47,750 nucleotides of DNA, from NCBI GenBank assembly GCA_031283085.1, contig JAITCM010000086.1, positions 1 through 47,750 on the forward strand, given 5' to 3'. This DNA comes from Chitinispirillales bacterium. GTDB taxonomy: Bacteria > Fibrobacterota > Chitinivibrionia > Chitinivibrionales > Chitinispirillaceae. How positions within the stretch are numbered: position 1 is the first letter of the stretch; every line of letters starts with the position of its first letter. The position numbers and the translations under genes were made by a program. Below the pieces are notes generated by a model. The model saw only the letters and a list, made by a program, of their open reading frames with translations, had not been told where the DNA came from and made no database searches. Shown here piece after piece: positions 1-8,249 of this stretch.

Positions 1-8
1 TACACACG

Positions 9-90
9 TTGCTTCGGCGCTTTGCGCCTCGCAACTTGTTTATCTCGCCGCAAGGCAATGACGGTCATTGCAAGCGTTGCGAAGCAATCC
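9..90. repeat. Dispersed palindromic intergenic repeat, copy 1
   Basis: This GC-rich block begins with TTGCTTCGG and ends with CGAAGCAATCC, so its ends are inverted complements. It shares a stretch of more than 50 nt, identical by eye, with the block at 27473-27556. A rearranged relative lies at 35521-35628. It is non-coding and sits upstream of gatC. REP/MITE-like dispersed repeats of this general form occur in many bacterial genomes. Confidence 0.75.
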
Positions 91-171
91 GGAACGATGT
101 ACCTTTTTTAGAGATGCCCTTATGTTAATAATGTTAACGTTGTACCATTATATGGCGGAGTAATTTAAATA

Positions 172-462
172 ATGATAACCAAAGAAGAGGTCTTGAAGGT
201 CGCCGGTCTGGCGCGTTTGGAGTTTTCCGAGTCCGAGGTCTCCGGATTCACCGCGGAGCTGGCAACCATACTCGACTACGTCAACCAGTTGGACGAGGCG
301 GACATTTCCGGCGTGGAACCCACGTGTTTCGTGGCCCCGTCGCACGACCCGTTGCGCGACGACGCTGAGGCGCCGTCGTTGCCGGTTGAGAGGATGCTTG
401 CCAACGGCCCGTCCGTCAAGAAAGGGCATTTCGCCGTGCCCAAGGTAATAGGGGGCGCTTGA
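172..462 (+). CDS. gatC: Asp-tRNA(Asn)/Glu-tRNA(Gln) amidotransferase subunit C
   Basis: GatC is the small stabilising subunit of the GatCAB transamidosome, which converts mischarged Glu-tRNA(Gln) or Asp-tRNA(Asn) to the correct aminoacyl-tRNA in the cytoplasm. The 96-residue length is typical. The N-terminal part reads like the family (ITKEEVLKVAGLARLEFSE), and a later DPLRDDA segment resembles the usual LREDV region. The ATG is preceded by GGAG about 11 nt upstream. gatA and gatB are not in the window. The stop overlaps the TTG start of the next small ORF by 4 nt (TTGA), suggesting translational coupling. Confidence 0.93.
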   Translation: MITKEEVLKVAGLARLEFSESEVSGFTAELATILDYVNQLDEADISGVEPTCFVAPSHDPLRDDAEAPSLPVERMLANGPSVKKGHFAVPKVIGGA

Positions 463-689
463 GGCGGCTTGACGTCATTTCCGTTCTCACCCTTGTTTTA
501 AGCGCAGGGGCCCTCGTGATAACCGCGGTCGGTACGGGGAGCGTTAAGCCGGCGGACGATAAGCCGCCGTCGTCGCCTGTCGTCATAGACGCCGACGGGT
601 ATGAAGTCGGGGCGCTGAGCGATGCTGTCGACAGCGGAAAGGTTGGGGTGATGTTGATAGATATCACCCCCGAAGGCCGAACTCCTTAA
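459..689 (+). CDS. Small single-pass membrane protein, unknown
   Basis: This 76-residue ORF starts at a TTG that overlaps the gatC stop by 4 nt. Residues about 5-28 form one hydrophobic helix (VISVLTLVLSAGALVITAVG), followed by a Pro/Lys-rich linker and a short soluble tail ending near VMLIDITPEG. I do not recognise the family. The coupled arrangement with gatC and the clean hydrophobic segment favour a real gene. The length is small and the TTG start is uncertain. The product would be anchored in the inner membrane with a short periplasmic or cytoplasmic tail. Confidence 0.5.
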   Translation: MRRLDVISVLTLVLSAGALVITAVGTGSVKPADDKPPSSPVVIDADGYEVGALSDAVDSGKVGVMLIDITPEGRTP

Positions 690-704
690 ACCCGAAAGCG
701 CCAT

Positions 705-2027
705 TTAAAATTTAATCGTCGCCGTGGCGGCCCCAACCGCCGGACCGGTAAACGCGCCGTTCCAGCTGCCTATGTCGCAATACAGGTCAATTGTCAGGAA
801 GCTCTTGGTTACGCCGACGCCCATAGTGGGGATAACCGCGTGTTCCGCAAACCTTTTCCAATCCCTCTTGTTGATGCTGCGGTTTTCCGAATAGTTGCCG
901 ACATAATCAACGATACCGTATACGGCGCCCGCCCGTAACGAGACACTGTCGAAGAAATATGCCTTATCCCATACGTTTTCCATGCCGGCGGAGATACTGT
1001 GGTAGTGGAAGCCGACCATCTCGTCGAATATGTAGGTAATACTGTTTAAGGTGGCTGTTGTTGTCGTTGTTCCGGCTATTCTGGAAAACGCGTACTTTGC
1101 CGATGCCTTAGCCGTCGTCAAAAAGCTGAATTCGCCGCCCGCGTAAAGCGAAAAGTTGGAATTCCAGTAGGACATCTGAGAATTTTTAATCGAGTGTTCG
1201 GTGAAAATGTAAAATGTGCCGGCCGTCAATTCAAAAGATTTAACGGGCATAGCCAACTCCGCGCCGAGTTCGACGTATAGCCCCTTATCCGATTTTGTGC
1301 TGTTTATAACGGTCTCCGCGCCCGGCCGGCTGAGTTCTTCTTTAATTTCGAACGACGGAAGGCTCAATCCTGCTTTGGTCATAAGCCCGATATCGCCGAT
1401 ATCGATATCCGCCGACAGTCTCGCTCCAGGATTCAACAGCAGCCCGTTATAGCTGTCGGTAATGGTCCCGTTGTCGGCGCCGGTTTCCTCAAAATTGTTG
1501 TAGCGGGAATACTCAACGAAAATATCCGCGCCGAGTTTCACCGTGCCGGCGTTAAAACCCAAAAGCAAATGCGGGATATTGGTTTTCCATAAATTACTTG
1601 GCTCAAAAGTGAAGCCTAAAGTATTAATTGCCGGCAACGCCCCGTTTAAGGAGTTAATTGCCGTGGAGGCAAACGACGGAACCACGGCGACGGTGTCAAA
1701 GCCGCCGTCCGTGTTCGGTACCAAACAGGCTATCCCCTGATTGGCCATAAGCCCCTGATTGGCGGCAATGCCTACCGCGAACCTGTCGTTGAGAGACTTG
1801 ATGCCGAGAATGCCCCCGCTGGCCCCGCCCGGCATAACTGTGGCGGATATGTTGTTTTGATACTCAAACATAAGCGCCGGATAGTTGTAAACGTCGTAAA
1901 AATCGGCAATCGTCGCGCCGCCGCCCATTCCGGCCTGTCTGGCGTCCATCGGGGAGTAGAACTGCGCGCTTGCCGCCGACGTGACGGCCGCCGCGACGGA
2001 CAGCGCCTTGATAATTGGAAAACGCAT
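705..2027 (-). CDS. Outer-membrane beta-barrel protein with DARxxGMGG N-terminus
   Basis: The 440-residue product has a signal peptide (residues 1-21, ending ASA), then SPMDARQAGMGGG, the N-terminal motif seen in PorV/TraF/FadL-like outer-membrane barrels. The rest alternates polar and hydrophobic residues in short strands rich in Gly, Tyr and Phe. It ends TIKF, an aromatic C-terminus typical for BamA-recognised barrels. A strong AGGAGG lies 6-7 nt upstream of the ATG. No catalytic motif is visible, and the transported substrate or partner cannot be told from the sequence. It is convergent with the gatC unit and appears monocistronic. Confidence 0.75.
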   Translation of the reverse strand: MRFPIIKALSVAAAVTSAASAQFYSPMDARQAGMGGGATIADFYDVYNYPALMFEYQNNISATVMPGGASGGILGIKSLNDRFAVGIAANQGLMANQGIACLVPNTDGGFDTVAVVPSFASTAINSLNGALPAINTLGFTFEPSNLWKTNIPHLLLGFNAGTVKLGADIFVEYSRYNNFEETGADNGTITDSYNGLLLNPGARLSADIDIGDIGLMTKAGLSLPSFEIKEELSRPGAETVINSTKSDKGLYVELGAELAMPVKSFELTAGTFYIFTEHSIKNSQMSYWNSNFSLYAGGEFSFLTTAKASAKYAFSRIAGTTTTTATLNSITYIFDEMVGFHYHSISAGMENVWDKAYFFDSVSLRAGAVYGIVDYVGNYSENRSINKRDWKRFAEHAVIPTMGVGVTKSFLTIDLYCDIGSWNGAFTGPAVGAATATIKF

Positions 2028-2523
2028 AAATCCTCCTTATAAGTTATTAATGATGAAAGGCGGTCAATCCGGCAATAGCCGAATACCGAACAGACCGAGA
2101 TATATACACACCCGTAGACTGTGACCCGCGTAGAGAGAGCGCAGATGCTAAACGTGTTTTTTAGAAGCCTCATCCGGGCATCTATAGAAAACCAATTAAC
2201 GTATCCGTTATTGCGGACTCAATCCGCACCGTGTTTATTGAAGGCGGCCTTATCAGAGGTGTCTTTACCGCTCAAGCAGGCATGCGTGCGCAGAAGCGTA
2301 TTGCTATAGGTAACCCGTTCAAACAATTTAGAATCGCGCGGGGGTGGAAATGTTACAGGATTGTCGAAAATCGGGGTTGCCGGTTCCGGTTTACCCAAGT
2401 ACCGTACGATGTCGGCGCGCGGTTTGTCAAAACATTTAACTCCGATTTGACTTTCCCCCCACCCATTATTTATTATTAATATGTGGCGTAGTCAAAACCC
2501 ATTTAAATAGAAAAAGACTGATT
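2028..2523. other. Intergenic region, no convincing gene
   Basis: About 500 nt lie between the divergent barrel gene and the pilM-like gene. Short ORFs at 2121-2309 and 2231-2479 lack ribosome binding sites and recognisable sequence. A candidate sigma-70 promoter for the pilM-like gene is near the right end (2447-2476). The Shine-Dalgarno site of the minus-strand barrel gene is at the left end. Confidence 0.6.
2447..2476 (+). promoter_or_regulatory. Candidate sigma-70 promoter for the pilM/pilN-like genes
   Basis: TTGACT and TATTAT are separated by 18 nt, about 50 nt before the pilM-like ATG. The spacer is C-rich. This is a prediction from consensus only. Confidence 0.45.
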
Positions 2524-3441
2524 ATGGTTAAAGCCGCCGGTACCAATGGTTTGGACATTCAGAGGGACTACATCTGTGTCGCGCAGTACAGCCCCCAGGA
2601 GATGGCTGTGCGGCAGATAGCGGTGCAGCCGTTTTCTGCCGAGGGGGCGGGCGATTTTTGGGACGCGGTTTCCGCCGAGCTTGCCGGGCTTCGCAAGAAA
2701 ATCAAATTCGCGGGGGCGGACGTGGTGTGCTCCGTGCCTTGCGACATGGCTGTGGTGCGGACGCTGGAGGCGGAGAGCGACGAGATTGACCAAAACGAGG
2801 TGCTGCGTTTTGAGTTCGGGGTCGGGTTGCTTGGGGGGATTGGGGAGTACGCTTACGATTTTTATGAGGTTGACCCGGGGAATATGGCGGATTTGCGGAG
2901 GTATTTGGCGGCGGCGTTGCGTAAGGAGACGCTTGCGAAGCTTAGGAAGGTTGTGAAGGGCGCCAAGTTGAATCCGTACATTGTGGACGTGGACATATTT
3001 GCGCTTACCAATGTTTTTCAGGCGAACTACCGCGATGTGTTTACCGGCGCGGCGGTGTTGGTTTTGGGGGAGCACCGGCGCACGAAGCTGATTTTGGTCA
3101 GCAACACCTCCTACATAGGCTACGGCGTGATGGAGTACGACGTTGACGAACGCGGCGTGGGGGGGTACGCTTCGGCGCTTAGTTCCGAGGTGGGGAACCT
3201 TGTCGCCGATAACGCCTCGTTTTTGCGGGGTAACTCCGCTCCGGTATACCTGGCCGGGGGGCTATTTGCCGACAGCGCCATTACGTCGAAGGTTTTTTCC
3301 GGCGTCGCCAAGAGCGAGATGCTCAATCCGTTCCGCAAGATACAGTGCGCGGTGGGGATGGACGCGTCGCAGATTGAGGCCAACGCCTGTCGTTTGGCCG
3401 TGTCCGTGGGGCTGGCGCTGCGGGGGGAGGAGGGGCAATGA
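2524..3441 (+). CDS. PilM-like type IV pilus/secretion assembly protein (actin-like fold)
   Basis: The 305-residue protein has the pattern of PilM/GspL-cytoplasmic actin-like ATPase-fold proteins. An N-terminal GLDI...YICVAQ strand pair corresponds to phosphate 1, VVCSVPCDMAVVRTL follows in the middle, and VYLAGGLFADSAI and AVSVGLALRG lie near the C-terminus. PilM binds the cytoplasmic tail of PilN at the inner membrane and links the pilus motor to the alignment complex. The stop overlaps the start of the next gene (ATGA), and that gene begins like PilN, which supports the assignment. No pilO, pilP or pilQ follows. The RBS is weak. Confidence 0.75.
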   Translation: MVKAAGTNGLDIQRDYICVAQYSPQEMAVRQIAVQPFSAEGAGDFWDAVSAELAGLRKKIKFAGADVVCSVPCDMAVVRTLEAESDEIDQNEVLRFEFGVGLLGGIGEYAYDFYEVDPGNMADLRRYLAAALRKETLAKLRKVVKGAKLNPYIVDVDIFALTNVFQANYRDVFTGAAVLVLGEHRRTKLILVSNTSYIGYGVMEYDVDERGVGGYASALSSEVGNLVADNASFLRGNSAPVYLAGGLFADSAITSKVFSGVAKSEMLNPFRKIQCAVGMDASQIEANACRLAVSVGLALRGEEGQ

Positions 3442-4415
3442 TAAGGATAAATCTTGCCAGGGTGCCCGGTAAGCCCGCCGGTACCCGTGCCCCCAAGCCC
3501 GTCAAAGTACGCGCTGTGAGCGGTGGCGGCGGTTCGGCGGGACCGTTCCTCATAGTGTTGGTACTGCTCGCCGCGGCGGGGGGCGGCGTCTACTACTACA
3601 TCACCTGCATGAAGCCCGCGGCCTCCGCGGCCGCCGCCGAGCAACAGGTCGCCAAGGCGCTGCCGCCCCCCGTGCCAAAGGCGGATACTAAAGCGGTCAA
3701 GCCCTCCTCCCAGGTGCGCACGAATATGGTCGAGGACGTGGTGAAGGAGCTACCGGACAACGAGACCGCCGCCCGCAACAAGCTCGATACGCCGTACGAC
3801 CAGATGCCCCTGGCCGAAAAAATTAACTACGAGGCGCTCTTCGCCCGCAACGTCTTCGACATGATATCCCGCTGTATGTCGCCCGGCATACGTTTGCGGC
3901 TTCTGGAGATAGACAACTTCCAGACGGTCTCCGCCAGCGGAGTCGGCGCGAGGGCGATGGTTGAGGAGATGTTCACGGCGTTCAAGAGCCAGCGGGGCGA
4001 GGTGCTGTCCAAACCCCATTCCTACATAAAAGACGGCGACGGCGGCGCCTTCGCTTTCGTAATAACGCAAAAACCGAACTTCGGCCTGCAAGTCAGCGAC
4101 CCCTTCCAGGCGCTGGAGCACCTGACGTTCAAGGAGGGTCTGGCGCTGACTTTGAAAAATTTCTCAAGATTGGCCGGCGACTGCAATTTTAAAATGTCGG
4201 CCGCGCCGAGCCAGTTGAGCGTGGAGAAAGCCGGGGACTACAGGCGGGTGGTCTATAAGGCGGTGGGGATGTCGACTTACGGCGATTTTCATAAGCTGGT
4301 ACGCATACTGTATAATGAAAAAATACCCTGCGCGTTCAAGAAGATAAGTATGGTGCCGGTGAAGGATGAGCAGATTAGGGTTACGGCGGAAGTGTTGTTT
4401 ACGGTGAGGGAGTAG
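3438..4415 (+). CDS. PilN-like inner-membrane pilus assembly protein
   Basis: The 325-residue protein starts MIRINLARVPGKP, the short INL-type cytoplasmic motif by which PilN docks onto PilM. A Gly/Pro-rich linker and one transmembrane helix follow (about residues 34-57, FLIVLVLLAAAGGGVYYYIT). The rest is periplasmic and contains two segments that look like PilN/PilO ferredoxin-like domains. It overlaps the pilM-like gene by 4 nt. It is longer than usual PilN (about 200 residues), so it may combine PilN and PilO roles; that part is inference. Confidence 0.65.
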   Translation: MIRINLARVPGKPAGTRAPKPVKVRAVSGGGGSAGPFLIVLVLLAAAGGGVYYYITCMKPAASAAAAEQQVAKALPPPVPKADTKAVKPSSQVRTNMVEDVVKELPDNETAARNKLDTPYDQMPLAEKINYEALFARNVFDMISRCMSPGIRLRLLEIDNFQTVSASGVGARAMVEEMFTAFKSQRGEVLSKPHSYIKDGDGGAFAFVITQKPNFGLQVSDPFQALEHLTFKEGLALTLKNFSRLAGDCNFKMSAAPSQLSVEKAGDYRRVVYKAVGMSTYGDFHKLVRILYNEKIPCAFKKISMVPVKDEQIRVTAEVLFTVRE

Positions 4416-4418
4416 GGG

Positions 4419-5012
4419 TTGAAACTAAGGATAATATCCGGCGCCCTGAAAGGCCGTTACATTACGGTGGACGACGGTATCGGTTTTCGTCCGACGGTAG
4501 AGCGTGTGCGCGAATCCGTCGCCGAGATGTTGAAGCGCCGGCTGCGCGGCGCCGTCGCGGCGGACGTATGCGCCGGAAGCGGGGCGTTCGGGTTTGAGAT
4601 GCTGAGCCGTTACGCGGCGCGGGTAGATTTCATTGAGGCCGACAAACGGGCGGCGTCGCGTCTCGGCGAGAACGCCAGGGCGCTTGGGGTCGAGGGGCGC
4701 GTACGGATTGTTCGGGAGGATGTCAAAAAGTTTGTTGACGGCGCGAGCGGCTTGGGCGGCGTGTACGATATTATTTTTTACGACCCGCCCTACGGCGACG
4801 CGGAGCTTTCTGGGTTGACCCCTAAGTTGTTCGGATTGGTAAAACCACGAGGGCTTTTGGTTTACGAGCGTCGGCGTCTGCCGGCGGAGAGAAAGAACGC
4901 GGATACCGCCGGCAAGGCCGATTTGGTCGACGTCCGGCTGTATTCCGATACGGCGGTGGAATTTTACGGCGGGGGAGAGGATGCCGACAGCGATTTACCC
5001 GGGGACGTTTGA
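4419..5012 (+). CDS. rsmD: 16S rRNA (guanine(966)-N(2))-methyltransferase RsmD
   Basis: RsmD methylates G966 of 16S rRNA using S-adenosylmethionine. The 197-residue protein opens MKLRIISGALKGR and continues RPTVERVRESVAEML, both RsmD hallmarks. It then has the SAM-binding motif ADVCAGSGAFGFEMLSR (about residues 48-64) and the catalytic DPPY motif (YDPPYGD, about residues 121-127). It starts at TTG 3 nt after the pilN-like stop. Its end overlaps the coaD start by 32 nt. rsmD-coaD is a common gene pair in bacteria. Confidence 0.93.
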   Translation: MKLRIISGALKGRYITVDDGIGFRPTVERVRESVAEMLKRRLRGAVAADVCAGSGAFGFEMLSRYAARVDFIEADKRAASRLGENARALGVEGRVRIVREDVKKFVDGASGLGGVYDIIFYDPPYGDAELSGLTPKLFGLVKPRGLLVYERRRLPAERKNADTAGKADLVDVRLYSDTAVEFYGGGEDADSDLPGDV

Positions 5013-5460
5013 CCCCATAACCTACGGCCACATAGACATAGCGGTCAGGGCCTCGAAGATTTTCACGAAGGTTGTGGCCGTGGTGGCTACGAACCCGGCG
5101 AAAAACCCGGTTTTCTCCATGGAGGAGCGCGTTGTGCTGGCTCGCGAGGCGCTGAAGGACGTTCCGCAGATAACGGTGGTCGGCTACTCCGGGCTGATAG
5201 TAAACTGCGTGAAAGAGTACGGCGCGTCGGCGATAATACGCGGATTGCGGGCTATGTCCGACGTTGACTACGAATTCCAGATGGCGTATACGAATAGAAA
5301 TATGCTGACCTCCGCGGAGACGGTCTTTTTGATGCCGAGCGCGGAGTACGCGTACCTGAACTCAACGTTAGTAAAACAGATAGCGCGGCACGGCGGCGAT
5401 ATCGGGGGCTTTGTGCCGGAATTTGTCAAGAATAAACTGTTGGGGAAAGTCGTTTGCTGA
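4981..5460 (+). CDS. coaD: Phosphopantetheine adenylyltransferase
   Basis: CoaD transfers AMP from ATP to 4'-phosphopantetheine, the penultimate step of coenzyme A synthesis. The 159-residue length is exactly typical. The nucleotidyltransferase T/HxGH signature is present in YPGTFDPITYGHIDIA (residues 6-21), IIRGLRAMSDVDYEFQMA is the conserved central motif, and YLNSTLVKQIARHGGD matches the C-terminal signature. The ATG lies inside the rsmD 3' end, so the two are likely translated from one message. Confidence 0.97.
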   Translation: MPTAIYPGTFDPITYGHIDIAVRASKIFTKVVAVVATNPAKNPVFSMEERVVLAREALKDVPQITVVGYSGLIVNCVKEYGASAIIRGLRAMSDVDYEFQMAYTNRNMLTSAETVFLMPSAEYAYLNSTLVKQIARHGGDIGGFVPEFVKNKLLGKVVC

Positions 5461-5519
5461 CACGAATTACGTTGCTGTAACCGATACATAAATTTATTGA
5501 TACAATAAAGGGCCGCATT

Positions 5520-6191
5520 ATGTACATTAATAATACCCCGCGCCTCCCGCCATGCGTAAAGGGCCTGATAATCGCCAACGTCGCGGTGTTCATCCTGCAG
5601 TTGCTTCCGGGTGGAATAGGCAATTTGGTGACTGGCATCGGCGCGATGAACCCCGTCTTCGCGTTCGGCCGCCTTCAGCTGTGGCGTCTCGTCACGTATA
5701 TGTTTTTGCACTCGCCCGACATGCTCTTCCACATCCTCTTCAATATGCTCTCCCTCTGGTGGTTCGGCGTGGAGCTTGAGGACATCTGGGGGCGGCGCAA
5801 GTTTTTAGTCTTCTACTTCGTCTGCGGCGTCGGCTCCGGCCTGTTCACGCTTTTCTATCTCTTTGTAAACCCGTACGTAATTGTGATAGGCGCCTCCGGG
5901 GCGGTGCTCGGCTTGCTCACGGCCTACGCGTTCTACTATCCGCAGAGGCAGGTGCTGCTCTTCGGTATCTTTCCTATGAGGATGCGGACGCTGGTGACAG
6001 GTTACGCGGCGCTCTCCGTTTTCTTCTCGCTGACCGGCGGGGGCGGGAACGTGTCGCACATCGTGCACCTTGGGGGGATAGCGGTGGCGTATCTGTACCT
6101 GAAAGCCGCGCCGGCGGCGTGGATATGGTTCAATAGCCGGGTGTATCTGTGGCGGAGCCGGAGGCGGTTCGACAGGATGACTAAGAAATAG
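5520..6191 (+). CDS. Rhomboid-family intramembrane serine protease
   Basis: The 223-residue polytopic membrane protein has the rhomboid signatures. A FHILFNMLSLWWFGVELE segment gives the conserved HxxxN helix (about residues 71-75). GASGAVLG (about residues 125-132) carries the catalytic Ser, and the HIVHLGG helix near residue 178 provides the catalytic His. Six hydrophobic segments are visible. It cleaves transmembrane substrates in the inner membrane; the substrate is unknown. The C-terminus is strongly basic (WRSRRRFDRMTKK). It starts 59 nt after coaD. Confidence 0.9.
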   Translation: MYINNTPRLPPCVKGLIIANVAVFILQLLPGGIGNLVTGIGAMNPVFAFGRLQLWRLVTYMFLHSPDMLFHILFNMLSLWWFGVELEDIWGRRKFLVFYFVCGVGSGLFTLFYLFVNPYVIVIGASGAVLGLLTAYAFYYPQRQVLLFGIFPMRMRTLVTGYAALSVFFSLTGGGGNVSHIVHLGGIAVAYLYLKAAPAAWIWFNSRVYLWRSRRRFDRMTKK

Positions 6192-6200
6192 CCGGCGCCG

Positions 6201-6229
6201 TTGATTTGTGGGGTTGGGGATATTATATT
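6201..6229 (+). promoter_or_regulatory. Candidate sigma-70 promoter of the first TA pair
   Basis: TTGATT and TATATT are separated by exactly 17 nt, about 57 nt before the antitoxin ATG. The fit to consensus is good and it serves no other gene. Confidence 0.5.
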
Positions 6230-6286
6230 TATTGTACGCTTTTGTTGAAAATATCATATTATTTTAAGGGTATAGGGGGTGAAACC

Positions 6287-6472
6287 ATGTTGACCGCGGC
6301 CAAAAAAGCGCTTGAAACGCCCGCGAATATCGAAGAGGTGGAGTACCCGCCGGAGGTAGTCGAACGGCTGGAGAAACTTCGGATTATTACGGAGGCAAAA
6401 ATCGCTATGGGTGAAAAACTGAATATGGTAAGAGCGTATGCGGCTAAGCGAGGCATAAAAATAGATGATTGA
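6287..6472 (+). CDS. Antitoxin of RelE-type toxin-antitoxin pair (copy 1)
   Basis: The 61-residue protein starts at the ATG preceded by AGGGGGTG; a longer reading from 6206 has no RBS. Its NIEEVEYPPEVVERLEKL segment is clearly related to GVEEVEYPQAFVDELSRR in the antitoxin at 21081-21308. The C-terminal RAYAAKRGIKIDD is a short acidic-ended tail. The toxin gene overlaps by 8 nt, the same geometry as the second pair. Antitoxins of this kind bind their cognate RelE-fold toxin and repress the operon. The cognate toxin here is frameshifted. Confidence 0.75.
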   Translation: MLTAAKKALETPANIEEVEYPPEVVERLEKLRIITEAKIAMGEKLNMVRAYAAKRGIKIDD

Positions 6473-6744
6473 AGAAAATGGATATACCGTTGAATTTTCC
6501 GACGATTTTGAGAAAGAACTTAAAAAGTTATCCGACGTTCACGAAGAACTGGTGTTAAGAAAAATCATCGAATTTGAAAAGAATCCGTTTCATCCGTCTT
6601 TCCGTACAAAGAAAATGAGAGGCATTACCGGTTATTACGAATCAAGTGTCAGCATGGATATTTAGGATGATATGGTATTTTCGAGACAACAGGATAATTA
6701 TTATGATGGACGTCGGCCATCACGACATTTTGAAAAAATACTGA
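6465..6744 (+). pseudogene. RelE/ParE-family toxin, frameshifted
   Basis: The open frame gives 66 residues ending ...SVSMDI at a TAG (6663-6665). It lacks the C-terminal strand pair that carries RelE-fold catalytic residues. Removing one T from the TTT run at 6661-6663 restores 26 more codons reading R-MIWYFRDNRIII..DVGHHDILKKY, with a stop at 6742-6744. This matches the end of the intact paralogue at 21301-21579 (RIFWRFEDEKIIV..NVGHHDILKRY). The gene therefore carries either a single-base insertion or a homopolymer base-calling error. If real, the toxin is inactive and the antitoxin is an orphan. Confidence 0.85.
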
Positions 6745-6822
6745 AAGATGTGTCGGTTTTTTATTATATTTATTGGGTATTATGTTCAGTATCACACTCG
6801 CACAGAGCCCGGGAGGCAAACT

Positions 6823-7764
6823 ATGCGTAATATGCGCGGAGGAAAACCGTTGATAAGCGTCTTTGCGGCCATGGTTGCGGTATTTGTGTTTGCAGCCCCC
6901 GCCATTGCGCAGGAGGGCGCTTGGGGCAGCGACGTCGAGGATTTCAACGTTCAGGCTCCGGCGGAGCTGAAGGCTGAGACGGGCGGCGGCGGCGACCCGG
7001 ATTTCGGCGCGGCGCTGGAGGCGGCCGCGGCGGCGGAGACTAAGCCGGCGGCGGATAAAGAGGGGTTCGTTCCCAAGAACGAGATTGAAGTCGTGAAAAA
7101 GACGGACGGCGCGGCTGCGCCTAAGACGGAAAAGAAGAAGAAAGAGAAGCAGCCTAAGGCGGAGGACGGAAAAAGGTTAAACAGCTCCATGGGCGGGCGC
7201 TTGGGTGTCGGCAATGTCACCGGCCTCGGCCTCGGTTTCGGGATAGGCTTCTCCGAGGCGAATCGTATCGGCTTGGGCGGGCACTTCGGATGGGGCACGG
7301 GGGAAGAGGCGTTCACGGCCTACATCAGCGAGGCGTACGGTTTCTTCGACTGGCGTTACACAATTTCCGACGACGGGGCGTTGAGTTGGTTCGTAGGGCC
7401 GGGGGCCGCGTTCGGGTGGTACGGTACCTCCGGGGAAAAGAAAATGATGGTGATTAAAAGAACCGTCGATAGCACTGGGGCGATTTTGAAGCCCGACGAA
7501 AAATATGATACGACGGCGGCGTTGTCCAAGTTCAAAGGTTTTAACATCGGCCTGGGCGGTCATATCGGGCTTGAGGTTGACTTAAGCATCATAGACCCCG
7601 ACCACGCCCTCAGTTCCCTGAGGAGTTGCTCCGTCGGTCTTGACCTGTGCCCGATGATATACCTGTTCAATCAGGATATTGAAAACTTCCCGAAGGTGGT
7701 AATCACAATGGGATTCACGTTTAAATACGAGTTCGGCAAGATAAGGAAAGCGTCCGGCGGTTGA
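6823..7764 (+). CDS. Exported protein with Ala/Glu/Lys-rich linker and C-terminal beta-barrel
   Basis: The start is the ATG at 6823, which follows GGGAGG; an upstream in-frame ATG at 6748 lacks an RBS. The 313-residue product has a signal peptide (about residues 1-28, cut after AIAQ). A low-complexity spacer rich in Ala, Glu and Lys (PAADKEG...KTEKKKKEKQPKAE) occupies residues 50-115. The C-terminal Gly-rich half resembles an outer-membrane barrel (GGRLGVGNVTGLGLGFGIG, final GFTFKYEFGKI). The function is unknown. The charged spacer could contact peptidoglycan or another periplasmic partner, which is inference. Confidence 0.65.
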   Translation: MRNMRGGKPLISVFAAMVAVFVFAAPAIAQEGAWGSDVEDFNVQAPAELKAETGGGGDPDFGAALEAAAAAETKPAADKEGFVPKNEIEVVKKTDGAAAPKTEKKKKEKQPKAEDGKRLNSSMGGRLGVGNVTGLGLGFGIGFSEANRIGLGGHFGWGTGEEAFTAYISEAYGFFDWRYTISDDGALSWFVGPGAAFGWYGTSGEKKMMVIKRTVDSTGAILKPDEKYDTTAALSKFKGFNIGLGGHIGLEVDLSIIDPDHALSSLRSCSVGLDLCPMIYLFNQDIENFPKVVITMGFTFKYEFGKIRKASGG

Positions 7765-7880
7765 CGCGATTCGCTAAAGTATTAATAGATTATGACGATA
7801 ACAGGGATAGACGGGACAGCCCGTTATATTCGGCTGGATAATATAATCAATAACGTGAGGACAGAGAAATCTTAGGCGCT

Positions 7881-8246
7881 ATGAATCCGCAACAGCAGTT
7901 GTTAACCGAGATACTCGACAAGACGACGCACATCCGCGGCGGCCTTGCCGCTAAGGATATTGACATCGTTGACGGCGCGCTGTCCGAGCGCGGCGAGCTG
8001 ATATCCGCCTACATCCGCGCCAATTTCGGCCCGCCTGCGGGCGAGTGCGCCGCCCTGACCTCAAAAATATCGGAGATGGACTTAGAGAACAACCGCGTCC
8101 TGAAAGCCATGATGGACGAGTGCAGCGAGGGCCTCTTCGAGGCGCGCCGCAAGATAAAAGAGCTGCAAACCGGAAAAAAAGCCGCCGGCCAATACCACGG
8201 AGCCGCCCAATCAAACAGCGGAGCGGTGTTTGATTTCAAGCGGTAG
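7881..8246 (+). CDS. Small helical protein, FliT/FlgN-like (tentative)
   Basis: The 121-residue protein is almost wholly helical. It has the look of a flagellar export chaperone or of small proteins that regulate flagella: an early ERGELISAY motif, a long amphipathic helix (MDLENNRVLKAMMDECSEG) and a disordered tail ending GAVFDFKR. FliT/FlgN proteins hold hook-filament junction or cap subunits before export. No other flagellar gene is in the window, so the assignment rests on sequence style only. It converges with the PAS-GGDEF-EAL gene with 3 nt between the stops. Confidence 0.45.
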   Translation: MNPQQQLLTEILDKTTHIRGGLAAKDIDIVDGALSERGELISAYIRANFGPPAGECAALTSKISEMDLENNRVLKAMMDECSEGLFEARRKIKELQTGKKAAGQYHGAAQSNSGAVFDFKR

Positions 8247-8249
8247 TCT

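Noticed and set aside
2121-2479. Two short plus-strand frames in the gap before the pilM-like gene
   Set aside because: No RBS, no domain, and the sequence looks like ordinary intergenic DNA.
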